Below, piece after piece: positions 12,939 to 24,711 of a stretch of DNA of 64,000 nt; position 1 is the first letter of the stretch; every line of letters starts with the position of its first letter. The position numbers were made by a program, and so were the translations under genes. The stretch covers positions 27,922,232 through 27,986,231 of the forward strand of contig CM037880.1 of assembly GCA_021292165.1 (NCBI GenBank), given 5' to 3'. This stretch comes from Shinisaurus crocodilurus. Lineage: Eukaryota; Chordata; Lepidosauria; Squamata; Shinisauridae. The notes below the pieces were generated by a model. The model ran no database searches. It worked only from the letters and a program-made list of their open reading frames with translations, and had not been told where the DNA came from.

Positions 12939-13500
12939 TTCTGAACCTCTGCAGTTTTCTTGCCTGGAGACACCTCTATGACGTGTGCCATTTTCATACA
13001 AATTGCCAAAAAAATCATGAGGGAGGGAAGGGGAAGCAAATCACTCCTCCATCCCAAATTTGAGGACTCCGCTTGCACATAAACTACTGTGCCTATCCTT
13101 CTGAAACTTTGCATTTTTCTTAATTAGGGATTCCTCTACGATATTTGTCATTTTCAGAAGAATGGTCCACAGAAAGCATAGCGGCATAAGCATATCTCTG
13201 TTTTAAACCACCAAATTGTAATGGCTGCTCTTTCACAAAGTCCCCTGTGCTTATTCATCTGAAACTTTCCAGGCTTGATCCCCTCAGAAGGGGCAACTAT
13301 CCCTGCAAGTTTCATTCATCTGCCAAGAAAAGTTATTGGCAGTTCCCTTTAAAAAAAATAATATCAAAATATAAATGTGCATAGCACAAAATCCACTATA
13401 CTTATTTTTCTGAAATTTTGCTGGGTTAGTCCCCACCTAAGGGGCTACCATGCCTGTAAATTTCATCCATGTCTGACAAAGGAAAAAAAGATATGGCCAT
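12939..13500. repeat. Diverged tandem array, period ~155 bp
   Basis: Four units begin with a CTTCTGAAAC-like anchor at 12939, 13099, 13257 and 13408 (spacings 160, 158 and 151). Each continues with a GGGGCTACCATGCCTG-like block and a TTTCATCCATCTGACAAAG-like block. The units are strongly diverged. It may be the interior of an old DNA transposon. Confidence 0.7.
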
Positions 13501-13805
13501 TTTTTAACTTCCCATGATAGTAAATGGGGTACTGAGGCATGAAACCATGGGTTTCTGAATCTCCACTCAGGTTCAGTACTTGAGTCAGAGTGGACAGACT
13601 CCAAATCGTTCCAAGCTGAATCGGAATATTTTATGAAGCACTGAATCAATCCGGGACCAAGTTGAATCTTGTGATCAGTGCACACCTCATGTTTTGACAG
13701 ATCAGCAATACAGCAGCTACTTTAAGGTTCCAGCTGTTAAATTTGATTTTCTTTGTGGGAAGTCAAAATTATATTGCTTCTTTATTGCTAAACACTCCTG
13801 GCCTT

Positions 13806-14067
13806 TCCAGGTATGTCTGGAAAAGAGTCCTGTCTGAAACCTTGGAGAGCTTCACCAGTTAGTGTAGACCAGGGGTAGTCAACCAGGTACTCCCCAGATA
13901 TGTTGGACTACAATCTGCCCTAGCCAGCATAGCCAGTGGTCAAGGATTATGGGAGTTGTAGTCCAAAACATCTAGAAGACACCAGGTTGCCTACCCCTGA
14001 TGTAGGCCATAGTAAGCTAGATGGACCAATGGTCTGACTCGGTATAAAGTCATCTTCCTGTATTCCA
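13806..14067 (+). mobile_element. tRNA-derived SINE (5'-truncated), interrupted by MITE
   Basis: The body GTATGTCTGGAAAAGAGTCC...AGTTAGTGTAGAC is split by the palindrome at 13870-13999 and resumes with TAAGCTAGATGGACCAATGG and CTGACTCGGTATAAAG. The tRNA head is missing. Confidence 0.85.
13870..13999. mobile_element. Palindromic hAT-type MITE inside SINE
   Basis: It begins CAGGGGTAGTCAACC and ends GGTTGCCTACCCCTG, with GGACTACAATCTGCCC facing GGGAGTTGTAGTCC. The flanks GTGTAGAC (13862-13869) and ATGTAGGC (14000-14007) agree at six of eight positions, as expected for an aged 8-bp hAT duplication. Confidence 0.85.
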
Positions 14068-14069
14068 GA

Positions 14070-15030
14070 TGTTACTTTGGGGGAAATCAAAATGCTACTA
14101 CCTCTGTCTTTATTGCTAAACACAACACCACTACATTATTCTTTTTGCATTTTGCTGTAGGTTGCTTCCAGTCAAAAAATGCAGGGCTAGAATGTGTTAT
14201 AGGATTGCATGGGGTGGGGAAGGGGCGGGGGGATACCAGCCCCCAGAATGGAGAAGGGGATAGAGTTTAAGCAAGTGGCTGTTCTTTGGGCTGAGATGAA
14301 AGATGAAGCAAATGGAATGTAAGCAGGCAAGAATGCACCACTCTGAAAGTCATCAGTTCCTTCCAAGATCTACACAAATGTAACCTTACTCCTGCTGTAC
14401 TTTTGGGTGCACACATCAATTCCTCCTTGCACTGTACAGATGTTTAACATCTGTGAATGCCTCTCGGTGCTAGGAGGTCTGCACATTCTTTGCCAAAAGC
14501 TGAAGTCGGCAAATGCGGCCCTGTCTCCCTAATTTTCTTTTTACATCTGATAGTGAAAAAAAATCTCTGCATCTCCAAATTCCACACAGCTTTTCCAGCC
14601 ATGTCAAGAACATGAGCACTAAGAGATGCATTTTTTTATTATTTTTTTTGGTCTGCGGCACTCTGAACTCTGAGGAGTTAGCACTACCTTATTTGGAGAA
14701 GCTACAATGGGTGTGCGGTGCCAATTCTGTTTATGCTGCTAATTCAGGTCCGTAATTTAGGACTCATGGATGTCACCCACCACCATGGCAGAGGCAGCCC
14801 AAGAAAGGATTGTGCTGGGGGGGGGGGGAGGGGGATATTCAAATAGCATTAAAAATGAAATAACGGACGCCCTTTCAGGGGAGAGCAAAATATCAGGGCA
14901 GTTTCCTAGGGCAGAGAATGGGGGTGTTGGAGAAGGGGGGGGAATCTGTGGCACTCGCTATGCCCGGCCAGCTTGGATGAGGCCAGGGCAGGAGTTGGGG
15001 CTGGGTTTTTCAATTTGTTTTTTATTTCCT
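14070..15030. other. Intergenic, no feature recognised
   Basis: No gene is seen. There are G-runs at 14818-14834 and 14935-14942. Open frames here have no family resemblance. Confidence 0.4.
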
Positions 15031-15037
15031 GTGCAAA

Positions 15038-15365
15038 CTAGGGTGGCCACTTTTGCATTGCCAAAAAGAACACCAATACAATAAAACCGACATATGATCA
15101 TTTATATGCATAGATGCAAATTTAGAAATTATTATTATGATTATAATTTAAATAGCAATATAGTACATCTCACCATCGTGTGGAAGGCTGTGTGACCAGG
15201 TGACTTGTGTGCCTTGCTTAGTCTGCTGTCCAGGCACTGTTGGTAGGCCAATTCAAGGCCCAGCTCTTCCTTCTGATGATTCTTTATCTTTAAACTGGAC
15301 GTGGGCTGGACAGCCCTTCAAATAGAGGACTGCCCTCTGTAAAAGAGGATGCCTGGCCACACTAG
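15038..15365. mobile_element. Family K element, copy 2 (uninterrupted)
   Basis: The ends CTAGGGTGGCC and GGCCACACTAG are inverted. GCAAAC flanks both sides if the element is taken as TAGGGTGG...CACACTA. This copy has the site CAGCCCTTCAAATAGAGGAC that is split by MITE A1 in copy 1. Confidence 0.78.
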
Positions 15366-15661
15366 CAAACAAATCTCCCTCCATTGGCACCAATGGGAGG
15401 GACATTTGCTCCGCCAGTTCCAGAGCTGGCATTATTCTTGGCCTTGTGTGTGTGTGTGGCGGTATTTCAGGAGAATGAGAGCCCTTTGGATCCTGTGGAT
15501 TGAAGGCTATCCTCAACATGCCCCCTGGAATGCCCTGCTTTGGTGCCGCCCCCATGCAGACTTCCTCCCTGCTGGCAGAGTGGTACTTCCACAATCTCGA
15601 ACAGCCTATTGGAGACCAGCTGATGGGCTGTAGGATTACAGCCTTTAGGTTTTTATTTATT

Positions 15662-15840
15662 ATAGGTTGGATCCAGATTTACACTATGGTGACGGAAGGG
15701 GATGTCTCCACCCCCTCCTTCCCGTGGTAGCCCCCTGAAAATGCTGGAGAGGGATGGTGTGGGAGGGAGGGGAGACCTTCCTCTTGCAGAAGGTCCTTTC
15801 TGCCCATGGTAGGCAGATCCTGGATCCAACCCCAGCATTG
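15662..15840. mobile_element. Family F element (GGTTGGATCCAG ends)
   Basis: The stretch starts GGTTGGATCCAGATTTACAC and ends GATCCTGGATCCAACC, an inverted repeat. The same ends and a similar interior are found at 29463-29722 and partly at 50752-50930. It is a probable non-autonomous DNA transposon. Confidence 0.65.
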
Positions 15841-15857
15841 GAGAAGCACATATAGAA

Positions 15858-15959
15858 ATAGGCTTTGATCCAGATTTAGTCATACTTAGAGTAGACCCAT
15901 TAAAATCAATAAGACTTAAATTAGTCATGACTAACTTAAGTCCCATTCATTTCAATGAA
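15858..15959. mobile_element. Palindromic MITE E1, left part
   Basis: TTTGATCCAGATTTAGTCAT followed by AGTAGACCCATTAAAATC is the left half of a palindrome whose right half (CTCTAAGTATGACTAAATAT, then GGATCCAAC) reappears at 20387-20415 beyond the CR1. An uninterrupted copy is at 24235-24366. Confidence 0.8.
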
Positions 15960-17061
15960 TGAAGCTTGAGATTGATAGGCAAATGGTCAAGGAGCACCTG
16001 ATTACTCTGAACGAGTTTAAATCTCCAGGGCCTGATGAGCTGCATCCTAGAGTAATAAAGGAACTGGCAGAAGAACTCTCAGAACCACTGTCTATTATCT
16101 TTGAGAAATCATGGAGGACAGGTGAAGTGCCAGACGACTGGAGGAGGGCAAATGTTGTTCCCATCTTCAAAAAGGGCAAGAAGGAGGAACCTGGGAACTA
16201 TAGGCCAGTCAGTCTGACATCAATCCCTGGAAGATTTTTGAGCAGATTATAAAGAAGTCAGTCTGCAAGCACCTTGAAAACAATGCAGTGATTACTAGAA
16301 GCCAGCATGGATTTGTCAAGAACAAATCCTGTCAGACTAATCTGATCTCATTTTTTGATCGGGTAACCTCCCTTGTGGACTGTGGGAATGCTGTGGACAT
16401 TATATACCTGGACTTCAGCAAAGCTTTCGACAAAGTGCCTCATGATATCCTGATTAGTAAGCTAGCTAAGAGTGGGCTAGATGGAACAACTATCAGGTGG
16501 ATCCACAATTGGCTACAGAATCGGACTCAAAGAGTGCTTATCAATGGTTCCTTCTCAAACTGGGGAGAGGTAACGAGCGGGGTACCACAGGGCTCGGTCC
16601 TGGGCCCGGTGCTCTTCAACATTTTTATTAATGACTTGGATGAGGAGGTACAGGGAATGCTTATCAAATTTGCAGATGACACAAAGTTGGGTGGAACAGC
16701 TAATACTCTGGAAGACAGAAACAAAATTCAAAGTGACCTCGATAGGCTGGAGCGCTGGGCCGAAAACAACAGAATGAAATTTAACAGGGATAAATGCCAA
16801 GTGCTGCACCTAGGGAGAGGAAACCAAATGCAGAGTTACAGAATGGGGGACACTTGGCTCAACAATACTACAAGTGAGAAGGATCTTGGAATTGTGGTAG
16901 ATCACAAACTGAATATGAGCCAGCAATGCGACGTGGCTGCAAAGAAGGCAAATGCAATTTTGGGCTGTATTAATAGAAGTATAGCTTCCAAATCGCGGGA
17001 AGTGATAATTCCCCTTTACTCGGCACTGGTTAGGCCTCATCTTGAGTACTGTGTCCAGTTC

Positions 17062-19866
17062 TTTTTTTTTTTTTTTAAATATTTTATTAAATTTTAAAAC
17101 AATACAAAGAAAATAACATACACACATAACTAATATTGTGCTCCCATCACCATGGGACCAAACAATCCAATAACTCTATAATTGTTCATTATTCCAAAAA
17201 TACAATATATCTTGACAGGGTAAACTCCCTTTCCCCCTTTTAAACACATATTCCAAAAATAAACCCCAAATATCCTTAAAATTATTTTTCTTTAATTGAC
17301 CCCTTTTGCATTTAATATTACAAGTCAACATATCATTCAAAGCCATATCCCATACTTCCTTATACCATTCAGTAATAGTGAAAACTTGCTGGATTTTCCA
17401 TTTCCTTGCTATCATTAGTCTACCTGCCGTTAACAAATTTATGATTAATTCTTTAACATTTTGTGAACCGATCACCTTTTCCGTTATTGTTAGCAAAGCT
17501 AGTTTAGGGCATACCTCTAAATCAACTCCAACAATTTCTGATATTTCCTCAAAAATCATTTTCCAAAAATCCATTACATTTTTACAACTCCACCACATAT
17601 GAGCATAAGTGCCTCATGATATCCTGATTAGTAAGCTAGCTAAGAGTGGGCTAGATGGAACAACTATCAGGTGGATCCACAATTGGCTAAAGAATAGGAC
17701 TCAAAGAGTGCTTATCAATGGTTCCTTCTCAAACTGGGGAGAGGTAACGAGCGGGGTACCACAGGGCTCGGTCCTGGGCCCGGTGCTCTTCAATATTTTT
17801 ATTAATGACTTGGATGAGGAGGTACAGGGAATGCTTATCAAATTTGCAGATGACACAAAGTTGGGTGGAACAGCTAATACTCTGGAAGACAGAAACAAAA
17901 TTCAAAGTGACCTCGATAGGCTGGAGCGCTGGGCCGAAAACAACAGAATGAAATTTAATAGGGATAAATGCCAAGTGCTGCACCTAGGGAGAGGAAACCA
18001 AATGCAGAGTTACAGAATGGGGGACACTTGGCTCAACAATACTACAAGTGAGAAGGATCTTGGAATTGTGGTAGATCACAAACTGAATATGAGCCAGCAA
18101 TGCGATGTGGCTGCAAAGAAGGCAAATGCAATTTTGGGCTGTATTAATAGAAGTATAGCTTCCAAATCGCAGGAAGTGATAATTCCCCTTTACTCGGCAC
18201 TGGTTAGGCCTCATCTTGAGTACTGCGTCCAGTTCTGGGCACCTCACTTTAAGAAGGACATAGACAAACTGGAGAGGGTTCAGAGGAGGGCAACAAGGAT
18301 GATAAAGGGACTGGAAACAAGGCCCTATGAGGAGAGACTGAAAGAACTGGGCATGTTTAGCCTTCAGAAGAGGAGACTGAGGGGAGATATGATCGCACTC
18401 TTCCAGTATTTGAAGGGATGTCACACAGAGGAGGGCAAAGATCTCTTCTCGTTCATCCCAGTTTGCAGGACACGGAATAATGGGCTCAAGTTACAGGAAC
18501 CTAGATTCCACCTAAACATCAGGAAAAATTTCCTGACTGTCAGAGCAATAAGACAATGGAATCAACTACCTAGAGAGGTCGTGGGCTCTCCCACTCTGGA
18601 GGCATTCAAGGTGCAGCTGGACAGACATCTGTCAGAGATGCTTTGACCTAGATTCCTGCATTGAGCAGGGGGTTGGACTCGATGGCCTTGTAGGCCCCTT
18701 CCAACTCTACTTTTCTATGATTCTATGATTTCTATGATTCTACCCAATTCCTGACATCCTCGCCAACACATTGGAGAACATTTATTATCTATTCTATTTA
18801 ATCTCACTGGGGTCAAATACCATCTCCAAATTAGCTTATAAAAATTCTCTTTAATTCTTATAGACATATTTTTCAATATTCGCCTATCCCAAATCTTATT
18901 CCACTCATCCTTTGATATTTCCTCTTCAAACTCTGTATCCCAAACTATTTTAAGATTTTCTGCTTGCTCTTCTGATTTCTGCAACATTTTATATAACATC
19001 TTTGTAAGACCCCTAGCTGATGCATTTCCTTCTACAAGTTCTCTAGACATAACCACCTGCTCAAATGCAGTGAAATCCCTTTCATGCTCATGTCTCCTCT
19101 TCCATTTCTTACCCCATTGTACTAATTGAATTAAATTTAACCAAGAAATTCTTCCTGCCCCAACCCTATCAATTATTTGCTGTCTTGTCTCCATTTTTTC
19201 CAGCCAATCCATTAAAGTTATCACCTTTTTCTCTCTAAAAATTCGTTCTAAATGTCTAACATTCTCGGGAAAATCTTCCATAACCACCACTGGAGTAAGC
19301 GGGGATATACCTGGTAAAAATATTTCCTTATTTCTACCCCAAATTTCTAACATATTTTTTAAAAAGGGATTTTCTAATCTTTTTGTCATAATATGTCCTT
19401 GTTTTGTAAATAAGAATTTATCCACCCTATTACCCAATTCAAATGCTTCTATTTCCCACCACATAAAATCTTTTCTAACAATAATATCCATGATATATCT
19501 AAGTTGATTAGCTATATAATACCATTTTAAATTAGGGAGACCAAGTCCCCCTATTTTTTGAGCTTTATACCATCTATTCTTAGTAATCCTTGATTTTTCC
19601 CCCCCATTACAATAGCTATTTAACATTACTTGGCACTCTTTAATTTCTTTCTCTGATATCTTATATGGTATCATTCTAAATAAAAAATTAAACTTCGGTA
19701 AAATCTTCATTTTAATCAAAGCTATCCTACCAAACCACGATAATCCCAATTTTTTATAATCCTCTATTTGATTTTTAACTTCATCTTTTAGTTTTTTAAA
19801 ATTACATTCCCCTATTTTATCCAAATCTTTTAATATATCAATACCTAAATATTTAATTATATTTTT
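17062..19866 (-). mobile_element. L1 LINE, 5'-truncated, inserted in CR1-A
   Basis: The minus-strand L1 occupies 17062-17610 and 18742-19866, about 1.67 kb. It begins on plus with a T-run (its poly(A) tail) and is flanked by an exact 15-bp duplication TACTGTGTCCAGTTC at 17047-17061 and 19867-19881. It encodes the C-terminal part of ORF2: LGIDILKD, SWFGRIALIKMKILPKFNFL, GGLGLPNLKWYY, then CWRGCQELG joined across the inner insertion to TYAHMWWSC, the cysteine-rich region. The frames are largely open, so it is young. Confidence 0.95.
17611..18741 (+). mobile_element. CR1 LINE B, inserted in the L1
   Basis: A 5'-truncated CR1 with an open frame (17609-18646, 345 codons) from PHDILISKLAKSGLDGTT through FADDTKLGG to [16 protein letters not shown]. 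Its 3' end has GAGCAGGGGGTTGGACTCGA and ATTCTATG repeats. It splits the L1 ORF2 exactly between the codons for Gly and Thr of the CQELG-TYAHMWW region. I count about seven differences from CR1-A over ~620 shared bases. No clear target duplication is seen, as is usual for CR1. Confidence 0.95.
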
Positions 19867-20386
19867 TACTGTGTCCAGTTCTGGGCACCTCATTTTAACA
19901 AGGACATAGACAAACTGGAGAGGGTTCAGAGGAGGGCAACAAGGATGATAAAGGGACTGGAAACAAGGCCCTATGAGGAGAGACTGAAAGAACTGGGCAT
20001 GTTTAGCCTTCAGAAGAGGAGACTGAGGGGAGATATGATCGCACTCTTCCAGTATTTGAAGGGATGTCACACAGAGGAGGGCAAAGATCTCTTCTCGTTC
20101 ATTCCAGTTTGCAGGACACGGAATAATGGGCTCAAGTTACAGGAACCTAGATTCCACCTAAACATCAGGAAAAATTTCCTGACTGTCAGAGCAATAAGAC
20201 AATGGAATCAACTACCTAGGGAGGTGGTGGGCTCTCCCAGTCTGGAGGCATTCAAGGTGCGGCTGGACAGACATCTGTCAGAGATGCTTTGACCTGTATT
20301 CCTGCATTGAGCAGGGGGTTGGACTCGATGGCCTTGTAGGCCCCTTCCAACTCTACTTTTCTATGATTCTATGATTCTATGATTCT

Positions 20387-20415
20387 ACTCTAAGTATGAC
20401 TAAATATGGATCCAA
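20387..20415. mobile_element. Palindromic MITE E1, right part
   Basis: CTCTAAGTATGACTAAATAT and GGATCCAAC complete the palindrome begun at 15858, showing that the CR1 nest landed inside it. Confidence 0.75.
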
Positions 20416-21261
20416 CACATCATTTATAATAAATATGTATTTCCTACAAGGAACCAAGGTGCCACTTAGAATGGCAGTGGGAGGGGGACTGAACAAAAGC
20501 TGGGAAACCACCAAATGATTGGTGGTTGGGGAAAAGGGACTGGGGTCAAGGGAAGGGACTGGGGGACCAAATCTGGCCTTCTGTGGGACCAGATGTGCGC
20601 CCCCCCCCCCCGAAAGCCAGATTCGGCTCATGGGCCTGACATACATTCTGCATCCCTGCTTTAGTATATCCAAGATGCTTTTATATTCCATGGGGTAAAG
20701 TTTAGGTGGATTAAAACACCAATTGCCAAGCTTTCACCTGTGCATCTCCTGGCAGGCTTGATGAAGCTCTCTTTGCTGAATCAATAGCAGCCAATTTAAT
20801 TTGTTTGGTAGGAGGCTACATTTACTGCCTTTATCAAAGATGGGATCTCCTTCTCTCATTCCCTGAGCTTTCTGTAGTAGCAGCATGTGCGATAAGGGTC
20901 ACTTCCTGGAGATTGGGGTCAGTTCCTCAAATATCATGTTACTTATCATTGACACTTCCTGGGATCGTTTGCACACAGTGCACAAAAAAAAAGGAAAGGG
21001 GGGGGGAAGGAAAGAAAAGGTTCAACTGTGTCTTTAACCAAGGTCATTTTGTTTATTAGGATTCCGAACTCTTGACAGTGAACCCCTTCGATTGGCGGGA
21101 GAAAGACCAAACCTGACCCCAGGTGTAACATTCTGCAATAGTAGTGGAACATTCAGCTGAAGCATGCTTTGATTTGGAATTTCTGTGTAGAAGTACTGGC
21201 AGAGTCAAGCCCTCTGAAGTTTTGCTATAGGTGCTCAAAAAATTAAAGAGGTTCCCTAGAG

Positions 21262-21396
21262 CAGTGTTCTCCAACCTTGGGTCCCCAGATGTTTTTGGCC
21301 TACAACTCCCAGCATGCCCCAGACAGCATAGCTGGCTGGGGCATGCTGGGAGTTGTAAGCCAAAAACATCTGGGGACCCAAGGTCGGAGAACACTG
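21262..21396. mobile_element. Palindromic hAT-type MITE A2
   Basis: A 135-bp palindrome like 409-543 with an exact 8-bp duplication CCCTAGAG at 21254-21261 and 21397-21404. Confidence 0.93.
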
Positions 21397-21504
21397 CCCT
21401 AGAGGGATATGCTACATTTAAAATGAAATATGAAATCTAGGCAAACAATTCATCCCAAACCGTCGCATTTAGGGATTATTGGAAAACACATTCTTGATCT
21501 ACCC

Positions 21505-21643
21505 CAGCCTTTCCCACCCTGGTGACTTCCAGATAGTTCTGACTTCAACTCCCATAATCCCCAGACAGCATGGCTAATGGTCAGGAATGCTGATGGGAGT
21601 TGAAGTCCAAAACATCTGGAGGGCCCCAGGTTCGGGAAGGCCG
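21505..21643. mobile_element. Palindromic MITE B2
   Basis: It runs from CAGCCTTTCCCACCCTGG to CCAGGTTCGGGAAGGCCG with TTCAACTCCCATAATCC facing GGGAGTTGAAGTCC. Flanks ATCTACCC and ATCCACTC agree at six of eight bases. A further half copy of the group lies at 21751-21832. Confidence 0.8.
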
Positions 21644-22596
21644 ATCCACTCTTATAACTGACTGAACTGGAAGTTTTACATGGGGTTTACTGTTTCCTGC
21701 TTGAGTGTTTTTTAAAAAATAAAACCACATATACGCCCCCCCACACACACCAGCTTTCCCCAACCTGGTGCCCTCCAGAAGTTTTGGACATCAACTCCCA
21801 TCAGTCCCAGCGATGGTCAGATTTATATCAAATGTGTGGGGTCTGTTCAGAAGATTGGGGATTTGGGGATGGAAATAGAGGTGGAAAGACAAAATACAGA
21901 ATGGGATTTTTTTAAAAAAAACACTTTCTCCCTTCTGTTTTTCTTCTCTTGGTACATACATGTTTGACAAGTGATGGCATGGTCTGAACGATCTTGGGAG
22001 GATGTGAGCATTAGGTCGTTTGGCTCGTTTCATTTCATCCTTGGCAGCAGCTTTCCTGGATCTCAGGCAAAAGTCTTCCCTGGTAGGGATGAATGGATCC
22101 TCTCAGTTCCTCATTTTTCCAATCTTATGGGTTATAGCCAACATTCTTTTCAATAGGTCTACTCTAAGTAGGCCTAGAATTGAATACAACCCTAAGTTTG
22201 GCTCATCCTGAACTCTGAGATTTTTTTTAAAAGTTTGCATGAAAATTGGTATGCATTTTTGTGTGCATTCCTCCTAATACATGCATTTGTGTACACAATT
22301 TTGCCTAATACACACATTTTTTTTGCAAGTAATGTCCTAATATAATATATTTTAAAGTTATTTTCATTTGTATATGCATTGTTGTGTGCATCTTTCCCTA
22401 ATATACACAGTTTGTATTCTTTGTTTAATTGGCGGACTCCACTGCACGTGTGAATTTTAAAAGATAACCAAGTTTCGGTTCGTGTATTTTGGTTCGAAAG
22501 TGCAAAGTTCGTGTTAAAATGTGAACTGAACAAATTTCTCCTCCATCCATCCCTAAAAAATCCCTGGTCCTGCTGATTTAGGGCAAAGCTATAAAG

Positions 22597-22731
22597 CAGT
22601 GTTCTCCAACCTTGGATCCCCAGATGTTTTTGACCTACATCTCCCAGCATGCTACAGCCAGTGTAGCTGGCTGGGGCATGCTGGGAGTTGTAGGCCAAAG
22701 ACATCTGGGGACCCAAGGTTGGAGAACACTG
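22597..22731. mobile_element. Palindromic hAT-type MITE A3
   Basis: A 135-bp palindrome with an exact 8-bp duplication CTATAAAG at 22589-22596 and 22732-22739. Confidence 0.93.
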
Positions 22732-22985
22732 CTATAAAGGAAGGTGGAAGATCCATAATCAGAATCTCTCATGTTTTAGTTTAGATTTTGCTCCTTGGCA
22801 GCACCATGTGGCTGCTTTGAAGATCAGGAAAGTCGCACCAGGAGGGCTAATCTTTTCCCTCTGTGCTGTTTCCACCAATCTAAAATGCCCTCCTCAAGCT
22901 GCTATTTACCCCATGGAAAAAACATATAGCTGCCATATGGTGACTTAAATGTGTCCCTCCCCCCAAGCTAATAGCACATGGGTGG

Positions 22986-23106
22986 GTGACATGTGGCCCT
23001 CCAGATATGTTGGCCTATAATACCCATCAACCCCCTAGCCAATATAGCTAATGCTGGGGGATGATGGCTGTTGTAGGGCAAAACAAATGGAGGGCCACAC
23101 ATTGCC
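22986..23106. mobile_element. Diverged palindromic MITE
   Basis: GTGACATGTGGCCCTCCAGA faces GGAGGGCCACACATTGCC, with an intervening TGTTGGCCTATAATACCC. It is related to the B group but decayed. Confidence 0.6.
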
Positions 23107-23174
23107 TGTCCTTGTAATAGCTGGGGTGGGTGGGGGAGGTTAGACTGGAGAAATACTAGCCATGTATTTACTGT

Positions 23175-23312
23175 TGGTTGATTTAAAATTGTTATATTTT
23201 GGTTTGTTGGTTTTATATTCTGTATTTTTAGTGTTTTAATCTTTGTAAGTTGCCCAGAGAGCTTTTGGCATTGGGCGGCATAGAAATGGAATAAATGAAA
23301 TGAAATGTGGGG
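23175..23312 (+). mobile_element. L2-like LINE 3' tail
   Basis: TTTAATCTTTGTAAGTTGCC and AGAGAGCTTTTGGCATTGGG, followed by GGAATAAATGAAATGAAATG, form the 3' end of an L2-type element. The same tail is at 48236-48310. Confidence 0.65.
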
Positions 23313-23409
23313 CTGCTAATTAGTAAAGATAAGGCAAGGCATGGGAGATCTTAACCAAGGATCTCCCGCCCCTGCGTCATGTCTGGCTTGGCCCTCCGAT
23401 CCTTTAACT

Positions 23410-23545
23410 CAGGCTTCTCCAACCTTGGGTCCTCAGATGTTGCTGGACTACAGCTCCCAGAATCCCTTGCCATTAGCCATGCTGGCTGGGTATGCTGGGA
23501 GCTGTAGACCAGCAACATCTGGGAACCCAAGGTTGGACAGCCCTG
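23410..23545. mobile_element. Palindromic hAT-type MITE N1
   Basis: A 136-bp palindrome beginning CAGGCTTCTCCAACCTTGG and ending CAGCCCTG with TGCTGGACTACAGCTCCC arms. It has an exact 8-bp duplication CTTTAACT at 23402-23409 and 23546-23553. A second copy is at 41122-41257. Confidence 0.92.
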
Positions 23546-24234
23546 CTTTAACTGAATTAGAGGTGCCACAGTTTGAACCTGGGACTTTATACATGCACAG
23601 CTTGTGCACTGTCCCCCAAATTCCCACTGTTTTGGGGTGGTGGGAAATGGGGGTGGCAGAAGCCTCGCTGGTCTCCATAGCTCCTTGTCTCTTCCCATGG
23701 TTGTGAACCTAGGGCCGCAGGTTGCCGACCCCTGCCCTCTAGTGAACGGTTCTGTGAATTGCTGGCACGGAAGCTGGAAAGAAACATACAGCAAAAATAC
23801 CAGCTGGACTGGAGTATGGAAGGTACCCAGACGGCGAAATGCTTCATAATTCATCTCTGCCTGAGGCACTGTACAAGGACAGAGTGAGACGTGGAGTCAC
23901 TTGCCATTTTTCATAAGTGCCATGATTTATCATCTACTTGTCAGGGAATAATTTGTGAGGCTGTTTAGCTATCATATGGGCTGGACTCACAGGGGGAAAG
24001 CAACACCATTGCATTTCCAGTTCAAAATTATATCAACAGCGTTGTTGCTCTCTATTAATCTTTTTCCTGCCAGTGTTCTGAAATGCTTTTAATTGCTCAG
24101 GAAGGCTGGAGGGGATATTCCACACTCCCCATGTCTAAGGAGCTTTGCTTGTGTGAAGTCCTCATGGACGAGCCAAACAAAGTCTAAAAACCTACATTCC
24201 CCGATCCAGCAATGGCGATACATGGACAGAAATA

Positions 24235-24366
24235 GAATTGATTCCAGCTTTAGTCATACTTGGAGTAGGCCCATTAAACTCAACGGGACTTAAATTAGCC
24301 ATGGCTAACTTGAGTCCCATTTCTTGCAATTGGTCTTCTCCAAGTATGGCTAAATGTGGATCCAAC
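24235..24366. mobile_element. Palindromic MITE E2
   Basis: The palindrome has arms CTTTAGTCATACTTGGAGTA and TCTCCAAGTATGGCTAAATG, and a GGACTTAAATTAGCCATGGC centre. It is the uninterrupted relative of E1. Confidence 0.75.
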
Positions 24367-24711
24367 CCATAATTTGTACACCATTGGAACCTGCAAGAAA
24401 ATTTTCCCGTTCTATTCAGCCATAACTTCTTTCCGGACACTCCATTCCATTTCCTCCTCCTCAGCCCAGTTTTCCAAAACCCCCCCCCCGCAACATTCAC
24501 CCAGCATTCTGTGGCCACTGAACAGGCTTAATTTTCACTGGGATGTTTGAGAGTCCCTCCACTTAGGCGTCCCCCCCCCTCTAAAGATTTGTTGTACTTC
24601 TTGGGGTTCCTACCTGCCTCTGGTGTGTGGGTGGTGCTGTTTTGGCTACAAAAACAGTAGCACTCACAGCCTGAATAATGGAAATAGAGAGAATTGGACA
24701 TAGAGAGAATT

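Larger units (their letters stand above)
15960..20386 (+). mobile_element. CR1 LINE A (host of nested insertions)
   Basis: CR1-A occupies 15960-17061 and 19882-20386 and is split by the L1. It encodes reverse transcriptase: SPGPDELHPRVIKELAEEL, PIFKKGKKEEPGNYRPVSLT, YLDFSKAFDKVPHDIL, GVPQGSVLGPVLFNIFINDL, the catalytic FADDTKLGG, and after the split TRMIKGL...[12 protein letters not shown] frameshift near 16235-16240 separates the first 98 codons from the rest. The 3' end carries the CR1 signature GAGCAGGGGGTTGGACTCGA and ATTCTATG repeats. The endonuclease domain is missing (5' truncation). It inserted into MITE E1. Confidence 0.95.

Noticed and set aside
15500..15730. Possible upstream CR1 coding sequence
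   Set aside because: The text is not CR1; E1 and family F elements occupy it, and CR1-A starts only at ~15960.
22192..22716. 174-codon minus-strand frame
   Set aside because: It reads through MITE A3 and A/T-rich flanking DNA; no homology.
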